Positions 1-11,967 of a stretch of DNA of 64,000 bases are shown here, one piece after another. A model generated the notes under the pieces. That model was not told the DNA's origin. It did not search any database and worked only from the letters and a program-made list of their open reading frames with translations. This DNA is from Lates calcarifer (lineage: Eukaryota; Chordata; Actinopteri; Centropomidae). The DNA is taken from assembly GCF_001640805.2 (NCBI RefSeq), contig NC_066855.1, positions 14,912,236-14,976,235 on the forward strand, written 5' to 3'. The position numbers and the translations under genes are program-made. The stretch's first letter is position 1. The number at the start of each line of letters is the position of its first letter.

Positions 1-788
1 AACCTGTAGTTGGAGTCTAAAGGGGATGCGATAGCGTCTAACATGCCCTTAAGTCACCCTTGGGAGTGACACAAAGTGGTTTTTATGAGGGAGTGGAACG
101 CAGGTGTTGAAATTGACAGACTGCTCTGTAGATTCCCAAGCTTTTTAAAAGCATGCATCTGGACTAATAAAGCCGTCCATTTACAGAGAAGAGGGCAGGA
201 CCCACATATGTGTGTGTTTGGTTATCATCACTTATCACTTTATTAAAAATCAAAATGGAAATCATAATCATAAGCAAAGGAAACAAACATTCACTCCCCT
301 GTTCCAAAAATAAAAAATAAAAAAAATCCCAACAACCAGTAAAATTCCCCAGCCTCAGTATTTTTCCCCCACCCAGTCGTGGGAGCGGTGCAGGCCGTTT
401 GATCTCACCTCACCCTCATTAATTAAAGGAGAATGCCATGGACTCTCAGTGTCTCCATGGGTTTCACACAGCCATCCCAAAGAGTCAAGTTGGATCATTC
501 AGGGAGTCGCCTGCATTGTGTTGTTGAGCAAGACTGAAGAGGTGGCTGCTTCCAGCACTCCTTAAAACCACACTCCACATGCCAGGGATTCCTTCTGACC
601 ACACAACTGGGCAGAAGCAGATGCTTGATTAATGAATAGGCTTCGTTAAGTGTGTTTTCTTCATCAAACAACTATTATGTTTTTGAACTTTGTGACATTC
701 AATATTCTGGTGAGTTCAGCATCAGGCTAGGAAATTATGGTTCGTAAAAAGCTAAGAATAACACTTATAACAAGTGTGTTTATCTCAG
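1..788. other. AT-rich noncoding stretch
   Basis: I see no gene, recognised repeat or exon-like segment here. The sequence is AT-rich with short A-runs near 305-330 and a duplicated CCATGG-containing segment near 435-460. It ends where a tetranucleotide microsatellite begins. Confidence 0.6.
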
Positions 789-789
789 A

Positions 790-845
<56 letters not shown>

Positions 846-846
846 T
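789..846. repeat. (TATC)n microsatellite
   Basis: About 13 uninterrupted TATC units are visible. This is a tetranucleotide microsatellite of the GATA/TATC class common in fish, and its length is likely to vary between individuals. Confidence 0.97.
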
Positions 847-1339
847 TTTTTATACTACTTTCTAACAAATTACCCATTACAGTATATTTATAATGGTTTT
901 ATGGACATAACCTTATTAAGGGCTAATATATAATAAGCCATTAATGAGAACATATTTTGGCCTACCATATATATATAATAGAAGGTAATAAAACTAAGTA
1001 TGCCATTATAAATGTTAATAAGTTATTAATAAAGGGTTATGCCAATCAAGTCCACAGCTGTAAAGATTAATAAATTACAAATATAGGGTGATAAACATAA
1101 AGTCTGCAGTTACAAATGTCAAGTCATTAATAAAAGATAAATGAGAGTTAAATAAATAAGATTCGTACAGAATGAAATATATGTATATATGGATTGTACA
1201 TAGTGTTGATTCCTGTTGACTGTTCCATATGAGAAAATGATTTATGAGCTATTAATGAAGTTTCTAGTTACAGTTAATAAATGTTCTCATCTTCTATCTG
1301 GTTCAATATTTTCAACTTTTCATCGTTAAGAATCATTCA
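847..1339. other. AT-rich noncoding stretch
   Basis: This is very AT-rich sequence with many TTAATAA-like words and no open frame of note. It could be an old decayed repeat, but I cannot assign it to a family. Confidence 0.5.
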
Positions 1340-1670
1340 CTTCAGTGAGGCCCGAAAGGAAAAGAAAACACTTTTCCTGCTCAGTGAGGGAGTGTGCTTG
1401 TCTGTGGCATAGACAGCATGATTATAAAGCATCTCTCTGGGCTCCGTCTTACAGCGTGACAGTAAGGACATGGCCCTGGACCGGTGACAGCACCCATAAG
1501 TCTCCATCGGGGCCCCAGGCCGCCTGTCCCATGACTCTGTGCAGGTGCCTCTTGTTCCTGCCGCAGTCGCCAGCCAGTCAGCCCCTAAATGGCTCTCCTC
1601 CTCCTCCGTCTCGTCTCACATCCTCTTTAAGCTGAGCTCCATCACGTCACTCAGTAAGATATTCCACAGC
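1340..1670. other. CNE-like GC-balanced block
   Basis: This block stands out from its AT-rich surroundings by balanced composition, several CpGs and no simple-sequence character. A 96-codon plus-strand frame (1345-1635) covers most of it, but the frame resembles no family I know, and it has no convincing splice sites. I read it as a possible conserved noncoding element rather than an exon. This rests on composition alone. Confidence 0.25.
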
Positions 1671-1937
1671 CATGGAGGGGCTTAGCGTACGACGCCATGT
1701 TTAGTCATTAGTGAGCAGGAGAGCTTGTGAGCTGGGCCATGCAGTATCAGATGTCACATCTGACAGCAACTAGTGAGAGGAGCAGCATATGTGTGTGAGT
1801 AGATGGGAAAAGGATCAAAGAGAAATGCATACTTGGTTTAATCTACACTCTGATAATGGTGCAACATCAAAAACAGAGATGTCAAGTAATACAGGCTGTT
1901 GGTATATATGCATAAGATGTTGCACGAAAAAAAAAAA

Positions 1938-2339
1938 TTAAAGGAATAGTCTGACACTGGAGAAACCCATTCTCACAACTGTGCAGTAAATATGATGCTA
2001 CAGCCAGCAGCTGGTTAGCTTAGCTTAGACAGAAAGACTGGAAGCAAGAGGAAACAGCTAGCCTAGCTCTGTCCAAAAGTAAGTGTTTGTTGATCCCAAC
2101 AAAAACCAAAGTGTAGCACAACACCGTTTTACAGAGGGGGGCTATGTGCTGGACTCTTTCCTGCTTCAGAGAAGTGATTTCCCGGAGTCTCTACTTGTTT
2201 CCTAAGCTAAGCTAAGCTAAGTGGCTACATGCTGTGTCTTCATAATAACTATACAGATGTTAGAGTGGTATTGATTTTCACATCTAAGTCTCTGCAAGAA
2301 AGTGACTAAGTGTTCCCAGAATCCTGAACTGTTCATTTA
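1938..2339 (+). repeat. R1 palindromic interspersed repeat, copy A
   Basis: The left end begins TTAAAGGAATAGT and the right end is a diverged inverted version of it (CTGAACTGTTCATTTA). Inside are hallmark words of a very common teleost repeat: GGTTAGCTTAGCTTAG, GGAAACAGCTAGCCTAGC, TATGTGCTGGAC and AAGCTAAGCTAAGCTAA. The terminal inverted repeats and lack of coding capacity fit a nonautonomous, MITE-like element. Copies B (34.1 kb) and C (37.6 kb) share the same ends. The copy is old, since its ends are clearly diverged. Confidence 0.85.
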
Positions 2340-5079
2340 GCACAAAAACTATGACGACAATTCCTGTTTTTAGAAAAAGACCGTTGACAGTGATAAGATC
2401 TAATATCAAAGACAAAATGTGAATTCATCTTTTATTTGTTTTCTGTCTCTCTTTGTGAACATGGCCTATGACCCACTCATCATCTCCTCTTCCGTGATTT
2501 GATCGGTATTTGATCACCTGGCAAGTGCTGGGGACTTGCTGTACGCTTTCTTTATTGAAGCTGTCCAAAAAATAAATCATTACTTTTCACTTGATGCCTG
2601 CTCCACAGCTGCGATTTGTCAAAAACAGGAGGGCTGCGATTAAAAGTAAATAACTCGACAAACAATTAGTGCATTTCAGGGCTTTCCAAACACCAGACGT
2701 ACGCTTGTACACACACACACAGATTTTATAAAGTTGCTGGCGTGGCATGTGTCTGTGGGGGCCAATTGGGCTCAGGTTGTAAAATTTGGTTTGTTAGGAA
2801 ACAGACCAAACACTCAGACAAGAAATGTCCCACTGAGTCTGTAAAGACCTACTCAGGACATTAACAGAAAATCACAGCATTCCCAAAAATGCGAGAAACA
2901 AAACAAGGCGTTCTGGGTACTTACAACTGAGTAGCTTTGGTATGAAACAACAAATGAAAGAACAACCACTGCTAATTGTCAGAACCCATGATGTTCATGT
3001 CCTGACAGAGAAATTTTGTGTCAAATATAATTTTTTATCATTTCATATATAAATATAAAAGTCAACAAAAATATTTGACTTTTCATTACTTTATTAAGTG
3101 ACTTTACTTTTTGTTGTTATTGAAACATATTTTGAACAAAGGTCAAACATTTGGCAACTTTGAAACTATGAGAACAGTACTGGATGACAACACCAGTGGT
3201 AGTGATTACAAATGAGAAATCAATAGGATAACACATTGAGTTCCCATAGGAGGTACCAAACAGTAAATGTGAAAAGAGATAAAGGAGATAAAGAACAGTT
3301 ATCCAAACAGTTCACAGGTTCATACACCTACTACATCAACACAGTCAGTCACATGCCTGACTGCAGAAAAACTACATTCAAACAATCAAAAACCAGTTGA
3401 TTAAAACAATGCCTGTGGATCACACTCTGACAGTGGCATTTGGGGAGCAGATACCAGAAGCTTGTCAATACTGGTTCTGTCACAGATCTGAACGTCAGCT
3501 TAAATGCTAACATTGCTAGCTGCAGATCGCTGTGTGTCACAGACTCAAACACTGTTATTCTAACAAATATGGCAGCTGCATCTGTATGCTGAGGCTATCA
3601 TGTTTGTGAGGTCTTATAATGAGACCAGTTTGTTATTGTACAGTTCTTGAAATTCAGAAATTCTACTGTTGTAGCTGCAGTCGACAGTGATTGGGTGTGC
3701 CCACAAAGGTCAGCACAGCCTTGGACAAAGTTAAACAAATTTGAACTTTGGGCGCTGCTGGTTACAGAATAACATGAGTAGTTTACTCTTTAACAATGCA
3801 ACATATTTTATATTCATAACAAAAGTTTAATCAAACAGTAACTGTATCTGTAGATAAGTGTAGCGTGGAGTAAAAAGTACATTTGCCTCTGAAATGTGAA
3901 GAAGGAAAAGAAGTAAAACATAGCATTCAATGCAAAAATGTACTTTAACAACCAGACAATTGCAGCTGAGTATTTGAGTAAATCTGACTTTGTTACTCTG
4001 TTTAAGTCTAACATGTTGCTTTTAATATAATATATGGATACTAGTATGTACATGTATATAAATGTATGTATGTGCATAATGTATATGTACATGTTTGTAC
4101 ACATGCATGTGAATATATAGCTACAATACTTGGATGTGTGTGTGTGTGCATAATACACATGCATTGATTTACATTTATTTGATCTGTATACATGTGTGTA
4201 TTCACTATCAGAGTTTATTTATTGTCTGGACTGTGAAGCTTTTTCATAATTAATTGCGTATTTTGTCTCCTGATAATGGCGTCAGCCCACACCTTCCAGT
4301 CACTGCAGTAATATCTTTTTAGGGCTGATTTATTATTTTGTGGCTGTGTAAACACTTGGGTACAGTTCACTCTTACTGTGAGATATTCTCAATATCAATC
4401 AATCAGTCAGTCAAACATATGCCTGGTTTTACTGTGAAATACAACCCCAAAGTTATTCTTGAGCTTGGTCTGCATTTGAAATATGTCTTATTCTGCTCTG
4501 TTGGGAGGATGTTTTGCTTTCAAACCAGCTGCAATCCAAATATTTTCTGAGAGATTTCATTGCCCAGAGGCATATTTGTGCTACATCACAAAAAACCCAG
4601 AGGAATGAATTAGCACAATTTAACAAATCTTAGCTGTAATTACACATTTTTGTGTTACGTATTGCTATGCTGTATGGTACAACACAATTGATCTAGTTGA
4701 AATAAGGCTTGAGATTGTTCAGGCCAAAACTATCTGACGTACAGCGAACATTTGACTTCATGTTACAAGTTCAACAAGTGAGGGGGAAACAAAAATGCTG
4801 TAGGATTCCAGTGATGTTTGCGCCATTAAAAACATGCATCCTCTTGTGAATAGCAACAGAACACTGTCCAAATGGGCTGTTGTGTCGAAACTTTAGATCT
4901 CCAAAGGGAGAGAGAAAAACTTTTTGCAAGTTAATGTCTTCCTTTTGGATCCACTGTCACACAAGTATCTGCATCTCGAGTAACATTGTGCCATCTGACT
5001 CCTCTTGTATCTACACAACCAGCTTGAGAGCAAAGCAGTTTGTTGTGTTTCTTATATGGTGGGCATCAAAAAGGTGCTG
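2340..5079. other. AT-rich noncoding stretch without recognised genes
   Basis: I find no convincing exon. There is a short (CA)n run near 2709-2720 and a stretch rich in alternating TA/TG words around 4025-4190. The small open frames here (for example 3814-4164 minus) are composed of low-complexity residues and look spurious. Confidence 0.55.
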
Positions 5080-5440
5080 CAATATCCATTAGGAATAGCA
5101 ATTCTGTGGACAAATAGAGCTGGGTGTCTCTGAGGTGCTGATTGAGCCGGCAGATGGAGTATAAATTATGATGAAAAGGCATGAGCAAGGTTGACCCCCC
5201 CCTCCATTTATGCTTAATCTGCAGCCAAGGGGAGATTTTATTTTCCTTGCAAGATCAGGGGAAAAAAACGGCCGGGGAATCATTCTGCTAAACCCTCGGT
5301 TGGCAGGCTCCATCTCGGAGTGGTTCAGCATCTGTTGCTTTATTTTCCAGTGGAACTCACAGCTCTTTTTTCACCTAAATGATTTCTTGCACCATGTGAA
5401 ATTGATTAATCTTTCATAATAGCAGGATTAGCCTTAATTT
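5080..5440. other. CNE-like block with homeobox-type cores
   Basis: This is a non-repetitive segment with balanced composition, a C8 run near 5194, and several ATTA/TAAT cores (near 5165, 5210, 5405 and 5431). Two overlapping short frames on opposite strands look accidental. It lies in AT-rich desert and has the texture of a conserved developmental enhancer. That is inference from composition; conservation has not been checked. Confidence 0.3.
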
Positions 5441-6009
5441 TGAAAATGTCCTGCATCTTGAGTCCAGTTTATAAAATGCTTTGGCATCAGGCACCGAATA
5501 GTCAAAAAACCACCCCGAGGCGATATCAGTGTAATAGAGGTCAGAATGTATTAAATGGAACGAGTTTGTTTAAATAAACATGTATAATCGCTGGTTCTGG
5601 TCTGGTCTGAAATGGTCTGTTCTTGCCATGTTTTGGTAGTAAAGTTTAGTTTAGTATCATAGCAATTAAACACAGGAATCGTAAAAGAGAAAATGATAAA
5701 ACCCAGTAATAAAATACCAACTGAGCTAGACAAATTTATTGAGGGCATTAATATATCACAGCTGGCCTGCCTCTAGATGTGATCTGAAACTACAGCAGAT
5801 ACCAAGGCTGTGCAATCCTCGAAAGTTTCTTTTTTTTTAAATTTTATTTCTCGTAAGAAAAGGACAAAAAGGACTAAAAACATAACCTTCAAGTCCAGAG
5901 TTACAACACCGGTCAGTAATCACAACCGGGGATGACATAACTCTTTTAACTTCCACAACCTGACTCAGAAGAAAAAAAATATAACAGAGCCAAAACCATT
6001 TCCAATCTT
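5441..6009. other. Noncoding stretch
   Basis: There is nothing identifiable here beyond short homopolymer A and T runs (for example 5829-5837). Confidence 0.5.
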
Positions 6010-6345
6010 GCACAGGCAGTTGCAGTGAAGCCTGACTTTGACCTCTTTCCCTGTGACTCCATCATGCACCTGTGCAGTTGAGGTCCCTGTTCAAACCGTG
6101 CATGGGGCCTCGGGCCTCCCTGTCGTGCCTGATGTATGTCGGAGTGTCCCGGGGTCCTCTCCCCGTAGGTGCGAGTCTCCCTCCAGAGGCCCGATTAAAA
6201 CAGCCTGCTCTCTCAGCTGTGTTTGCTGCTTGTCAAACAGTCTGGTTTATGGGCTTCATTAGCGGAGGAGGTGGGTTACATATGGGGAGTGTGTTTTACT
6301 GCCACTGGCTGTCTGTAAAGTCCAGAGATCACGACTTGTCTGACA
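6010..6345. other. CNE-like GC-rich block
   Basis: GC content and CpG density are clearly above the neighbourhood, particularly at 6100-6260. Two overlapping plus-strand frames (6038-6262 and 6072-6353) run through it in different phases, and neither gives a recognisable domain. There is no good acceptor-donor pair. A conserved noncoding element is more likely than an exon. Confidence 0.25.
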
Positions 6346-8335
6346 CTCAGTAAATCAGCCAAGCTTTTGCACATTTCGGTACAGTTGTGGAAACCGGATG
6401 GGAAAGAGAGGAAAAGAGACTGTTATCAACAGAACAAGTTGAAGAAATGAGAACTGCTTAAATGTCCTGCCAACATAAAATGCAACAATATAGCATTTTA
6501 TGATATATAATCAATGCCCATCTGTTTATGAGAACCGTCTTTTGGGTGTTTTTAGCATGCATGCATGACTCAGTAATTAGTTCAATCTGAATTTTCTCTG
6601 TGTAGCTTTGTTGCAGCAGATTCCTGAGAATGAAGAGTACAGAGGTACAGGGAGAGGGAACTGAATGTGTGTGGTTCAGTTTAAGCTTGGTGTTGACATC
6701 ATGCTATTACAGGACATTTTTTTTTCAACGAGGTTTATTAGACCTTTTTGTAAATTTGCAAACGTTAAGTCACCCAAGGAAAGTAATAATTGCACACTTG
6801 TATACAGACAGTTGAGCTGGGGAATAAGTAATGAGTATAAAAGCTCACTGTCAGCACTTAATTTAAATTCAACGGCTACATTTTGGTACAATAACCTTCA
6901 TCAGGCATTTTCATAAACATTTATCTCACATTGACTTTGCATGAGCTGATATTTATTACTTTCTATGTAGGAAAAAGGCTTATTATCAGCTGTGAGTATT
7001 TTTTAGTATTTTCACTGTGATAGTAGTAGCCAAACAACCTGTAAAAAACATTATCAGATAAGACCAAGATGTGGGCAGACTCTCTGTAACCACCAGTGTG
7101 TGTGTGGTTAACATATTAAAGAAAAGTGATAATGATTTTGCAGGGTGTTTATAGCGTTGAGACAAATACTGTAGCCATTCATACGGGCTTGCTGACATTC
7201 CTGATGACACTTGCTGACATTTAAAGACAAAGGTCGGTTAAGAGACTGAGGTGCTGACATTTGCTAAGTTATGGAGACAAAAAAGTCAGCAGTATTTGCT
7301 TTAGATTCACTACACAGTAATGAAACATTTGATTTAATAGTAGAAACTTGGAATACAATAGAGTTAAGTCCAAAAGAATGTTTGCAGTGGGAGGTTGTTA
7401 ACTAACTATAGGCTTATTTGTATTGTCAAAAGTGAGACTTTAAGACTAAGAACACTTTAATTCCAAAAATAAATAAATAAATAAATAAATAAAATGTAAT
7501 AAGTGCTTTAAATAAAAAAAACTTCAAAGTAAAAGTAAGTTTGTAACACAGCCCAGAATTTACAATTTCTTTATTTCATCACAGCTCACATACCTTATTC
7601 TTAAAATGTCAACCACACAATGTAGTTTCACCCATCAACAAACAGTACTGTGATATGTTGCAGAAAATACCACGTAAAATAGGGGTGCTCATTTTACACT
7701 CAGCTACACCATTTATTTATATCATATTCATGTCTTCTACTACATTTTATTATTTAAAATACACAGTAAGAAAGAGGTTTTCCTAACTTCAGTTTTATTT
7801 CCCAGCACTGTACCCCTGAAGGTAGCCAGTGATTATAAAAATACTGATAATATTTCTCCTTTCCTCTAAAATGCCCAGTTGTTACTCCCTTGTTCCCCAT
7901 AGTCTTGTTTTCTTCCACCAAACTTATTTTTAAGTATCAGTAGAGACCAGTAAGTATTTTGGTTGGCTGTATTATAAAGTGTTTGTATGGGGAATAGTAT
8001 GGAAGCAAATCATTGCTTTAATAATTTGAATTATAAATTAGGAAATGATCACCAACATTTGAAATTTGATCACTGTTAAATATTTAGTATTGAAACTTTG
8101 AAATAATTGAATTTGAGAACCATTTTTCTGGATTTATGTGATCTGCATTTTAACTTTTTTTGTATCTGTTTTTATCTTAACACTGCATTAAATTTTTAAT
8201 TATTTATTTGATTGCTGATATAATTCCCGTTATTATGACAATAATTTTCTTACATAGATATATGTTTTACCATAATAAAAATACAGATTTCACTTTTATT
8301 TTGTTTGTATCACGATGGAGTTAGTCAGATATAGC
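6346..8335. other. AT-rich noncoding stretch
   Basis: There is no gene or recognised interspersed repeat here. The stretch becomes progressively AT-richer toward 8.3 kb and contains one (AAAT)n microsatellite, listed separately. Confidence 0.5.
7466..7494. repeat. (AAAT)n microsatellite
   Basis: About seven AAAT units are visible, flanked by A-rich sequence. Confidence 0.9.
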
Positions 8336-8339
8336 TACT

Positions 8340-8640
8340 GTTTACCGGAAACCCAATTTGTTGTAGGCAGGTGCGCAAATGTGGCTACTTCCTGTTATCG
8401 GTACCAACACCTAAAAGCCTGGCACAGGTGAAGAAACAAATCGTGTTTCTGATACGGGTCTGGCAACTACAAAGGACATTTTGTCAAATTAATTTAGCTG
8501 CAGCTTAGTGTTTGTGTTTGTGCACTTGCCGGGTCCGTTTTTCTGTGGCTGTTAGCTGCTTGGCTAGCGGGAATAACGATGCTAATTACGCAGCTAGCGC
8601 AATGCTAGCTAATGTTAGCTTGCCTTGCCAAAGTTAGCTT
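8340..8640 (+). promoter_or_regulatory. Candidate TATA-less promoter
   Basis: The segment switches abruptly from AT-rich desert to CpG-enriched sequence. It carries two ETS-type sites in opposite orientation (ACCGGAA at 8344-8350 and ACTTCCTG at 8387-8394) and a cluster of GCTAGC/TTAGC words at 8549-8630, which is typical of fish 5' untranslated regions. There is no TATA box. A splice-donor-like GTAAGA at 9007 about 400 bp downstream supports plus-strand transcription. The calls rest on motif recognition. Initiation data such as CAGE or H3K4me3 would decide. Confidence 0.35.
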
Positions 8641-9006
8641 GTTTAAATGAACCGTGGAGGAGAGTGAGTTTTAGCCCGCCGCTGGACTGAAGGTCAGATA
8701 GACCCCGCTGTGACTGGGAAAACTGTGTGGGTCCGCCGGTGAGGACTGGTTTGACTGTTTTGATGTAGATCAAGGTCTTGCAGGATTGGGACAACGACCC
8801 AAACTGACTGAGAACGCATGAGGGTATCAGCATTTATTTGTTTATTTATTTTTTATTTTTTGCCTTAAACTGCATGATTCACAAAAGTGGAAAATACCAA
8901 GAAGGAATTAGATGTTAGCCCCAGTGATCTGAACCAGAACTCTGGGTATTCTGAAGGCTGTGAATGGATTTACTCTGAAACTGCAGGAATTAATTCAAGT
9001 TTTAAG
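8641..9006 (+). other. Candidate first exon (probably 5' UTR)
   Basis: CpG density stays raised through about 8820. The segment ends at TTTAAG|GTAAGA, a good donor at 9006/9007. In the last 129 bases one frame (8878-9006) is open and gives a plausible soluble peptide containing VENTKKELDVSPSDL, but an in-frame TGA precedes it and there is no in-frame ATG. It would be coding only if an acceptor exists near 8887 (CACAAAAG), which looks weak. I favour an untranslated first exon or a long noncoding RNA. I do not recognise the peptide. Confidence 0.25.
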
Positions 9007-9651
9007 GTAAGACTGCTCATACTGTTATTGTATCTTTAAGCCTGTTTCATGAATATTACTGGGGCTCTGTGGTTGACATGTTTAGAATTAAAGTTTGAAG
9101 AATCAATGACAGCTAATAGAGGAGCTGACTGATGGATTTGGATGAAAAATGTGGCATGTTATATTTACAAACAGGCTGTTTTCATCATACTGTTTGTCTG
9201 ATAAATTATACTGATTAAATCCTGTATTAACTTGTTTTAATTTGTCAGGAGTGAAGCCTGTCTACATTGCAGTCATCTCTAATATGAATTTTTGTATTAA
9301 TGCACCACACCTGGCACATACCCTGTCTACCCACGGTAGTTTCTTATTTGAATACTGATTGTGTGAGGGGGCCTTTGTGCTTTTGAGTTTAACCCACAAC
9401 TGTCAGTTGATTTTTTTGTTTTATTTTTTGGTGCACATCACGAGTCATGTCTCTCTGCCTGTTGAGCTACCTTTGTGTATAGTCTGATTTAGCATTATGA
9501 CAGCTTTAACTGTCGTTTCTCCTTGGAATAATTTACAATAATCAAATGCTAGAGATCAAAGATATCTTTAAAGCTGCTTTATTTTTAACCTGTGAAAATG
9601 TCTCTGTATAAGCTATTTCGTCATTGTGACCCTTCACCCTTCTTTTGTAAG

Positions 9652-9757
9652 CTGGAAACTTGTCTGCTGGACACTGGGAAAGCCTTTGTCTCTGCTGAGG
9701 CCTGATAACGCCCATTCTCCCACACTCAGCCAGGTTGTGCGGGACTGACAGAGAAGG
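9652..9757 (+). other. Candidate second, noncoding exon
   Basis: A pyrimidine-rich tract ends in TTTTGTAAG at 9651, with an alternative acceptor CCACACTCAG at 9729. The segment ends AGAAGG|GTAAGC at 9757, a strong donor. With the long form all three frames contain stops, so it could only be untranslated. The short form (9730-9757) would be a 28-nt microexon. It lies 650 bp downstream of the candidate first exon, consistent with a spliced 5' UTR. Not supported by any homology. Confidence 0.18.
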
Positions 9758-10035
9758 GTAAGCTGTACATTTAATTTTTTTAAAAACTTAATCTGAGTAA
9801 AGAGGTTTCAACTTTCAACACTGAGCAGCATTCAGGTCTGCAACATTTCTGTTTAGTGTGTCAATTGCTGTATAAGCATGTTCATTGTCTACACTTGTCA
9901 GTGTGGTGCTAAACTTTCGTAGACCACTTCCTTTTAAATTATTTCTTTTAATATATTTATACATTATGCATGCATTAGATTGTAGCTGTTGTTTCCATGT
10001 TAAATATTCCTGATAGCAGAGTCATCATTTTGAGC

Positions 10036-10175
10036 AATATTTAAGGAGGAATCTGGTTCTAGCTTCTCAAATGTGAATATTTTCGGGGGGGGGGGGGGTT
10101 TTCTGGTCCTCTGTGATCCCCTCTTTCAAGGGGTATAATTTGTATTGTTTGGATTTTTAGTTTGGGTTAATATCA
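10036..10175 (+). repeat. R4 repeat fragment interrupted by a G14 run
   Basis: TGGTTCTAGCTTCTCAAATG followed by a CTGTGATC-like segment matches the interior of the teleost R4 repeat (full copy at 17.2 kb). An uninterrupted run of 14 G (10085-10098) sits where the family normally has mixed sequence. Such a homopolymer is prone to polymerase slippage and assembly error. Confidence 0.55.
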
Positions 10176-10669
10176 ATTTAAAATGGTAAACTATTATTTG
10201 AAAGTCACAACTGAGCTGTCAGCAAACAGTCTTTATTTTTCTGTACTACATTGCCTACGATCATTTTTTATTTTAAATGAAATTTCTGTTTCTGCAGGCT
10301 GTTTTAATTGTGAGCTACCTTGAGTTATGAACTGTAAAGCTCTCATTCCAGTCATTTCGTGGTGTCTGAGACAGAGACAATATAAAAAAACATTATTTAT
10401 TTATATAGGAGTTTTTCTTAGTTGCTTAACTACTGCAGTCCTCAGTCCACTCAAATCAAATTATTGGACCTTTGCTAGACTGATTATTATATCAAGTCCC
10501 TCTGCCACAAATCTAATATTTGGAATTATTTGGACTTACTGGCAAGAAGTCTGTGTTCTTACCAAATATGTCTCCTAATGCAGTGAGACATAAGAATACT
10601 TAATGCCAGTGAGTGAATACATATGGGAGCAAATTTGTTCCATCTCTTAGAGATTTAGTTGGAGGTAAC

Positions 10670-10990
10670 CTTATATTTTCAGAGCAATTCTTGTGGGGAG
10701 TTGACAGACTGAGGAGACGAGACTAAGGAGTCATAACAGAAGCCCTCATCTGTTCTGCTTAATGCAGAGTGACTATTGGCTGTGACCGTCATTTTAATTC
10801 TCACCCGATCAGGGCACTTTTACTATTGATGTGCTGGAAAATAGTGATCAACGCTTTCAGGCCTGTGCCAGACATGGCAGACGTGCCGCTCTGTGGTAGC
10901 GACAGCATTTATGTTTCCCACGACGTATTTCAGTTTAATGATGCAAGGAAAACGAGGGCTTTCCTTTAAGCTTTCTTTTTGACTATTCCT
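10670..10990. other. CNE-like block
   Basis: This non-repetitive block contains several CpGs in an otherwise CpG-poor region (for example 10787-10800 and 10875-10925). A 66-codon frame (10769-10969) has no recognisable similarity. It resembles a conserved regulatory element. This is a composition-only call. Confidence 0.25.
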
Positions 10991-11299
10991 ATTTTTCAAG
11001 CAATTTCACCTGTCCACAGCTGGTCTCACATCACAAAATGATGTTGTGTTGAAGCATGACATTGATGTCTTTTAAGGTTTTCAGACTTTGTTGGGGAAAA
11101 CTGGGAAACAAATGACTTCAGTCTTAACTGAGGCATTGAAATACCTGTGTGTGGGTGTGCTGTCACTGTGGGGTTTTTAGTACTTTGGCACTGAACTGAC
11201 AAGCCAGCAAATCTGGCAACTTTTGCGCTTCTTTGGCGGGTTTTCGTCATTCACTTTCCTGGTGGTCTTCAACCTACCAAGTCAACACATTCAGCCGCC

Positions 11300-11510
11300 T
11301 AAGTGCTCAGAGAAAGACCTGGCAGGGAGGCAAACCTGGCAAAGTGGCTTTTCATCCAGAGAAAGAGGAGTGTGTGTGGCACATTGCACGCTGGTACGTG
11401 AGTGTGTGCATGGTGGTGGTGGAGGGGAGGGCGCCTAGTGTGGGAGCAGGCAGCTCTGTCGTGAATTTAAACAGCTCACCAAGGACGAGGCACTGGCAGC
11501 CGAACGTACA
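11300..11510. other. CNE-like GC-rich block upstream of a core promoter motif
   Basis: Balanced to GC-rich unique sequence with a GGTGGTGGTGGAGGGGAGGG purine stretch near 11412. Open frames occur on both strands without recognisable domains. It leads directly into the CRE/TATA pair at 11518-11536, so it may be a proximal promoter region. Confidence 0.25.
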
Positions 11511-11517
11511 TCTGAGG

Positions 11518-11536
11518 TGACGCGTCATATAAAAAA
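11518..11536 (+). promoter_or_regulatory. CRE/ATF-like palindrome abutting a TATA box
   Basis: TGACGCGTCA (11518-11527) is a perfect 10-bp palindrome of the CRE/ATF class and is immediately followed by TATAAAAAA (11528-11536). The pairing and order are those of an inducible plus-strand core promoter, which would place a start near 11560. Downstream sequence (11560-11850) is moderately GC-rich, but the first ATG (11632) opens only a four-codon frame. Any product is likely to be noncoding or spliced. Confidence 0.35.
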
Positions 11537-11967
11537 GGCAACGAGCGTTTAATCTCCCTCTCCTTGAAAAAGAGCAGCTCCCTCTTTCTCCGAGTTCCCA
11601 AAAAAAACACTGCATTCTCCAACAACGCAGATGGGGGTTGAATAATTCATGGCAACACAGGCAAAGTGTCCTCATGCTGCAGTTCTATAAAAATAATCCC
11701 ATAACATCATCACACTCACCCCGTTGCTCGCAGGGCTTATACAAGGCACCTGGGAGAGGTCGACTGGCCTTTAAGCCTCATGACTCAGACTTCATTCACT
11801 GGACCTCCTCTATTCTTTGTGAAGAAAACTTTTCAAGCAAGTGAGAGGCATTTTAATAGAGAGAAACATGGATATTGGGTTATTTTGATGACCCAAAAAT
11901 GTAAATGTGTTGTAGCAGCCTGGCCACATCTATGAGAACAGTTCACCTAAAACAGAAGTGAACAAGA

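Noticed and set aside
8878..9006. CLOCK-interacting pacemaker-like N-terminus, from a serine-rich SGYSEG motif
   Set aside because: Only a short acidic-serine pattern matches. There is no start codon, and no continuing exon was found.
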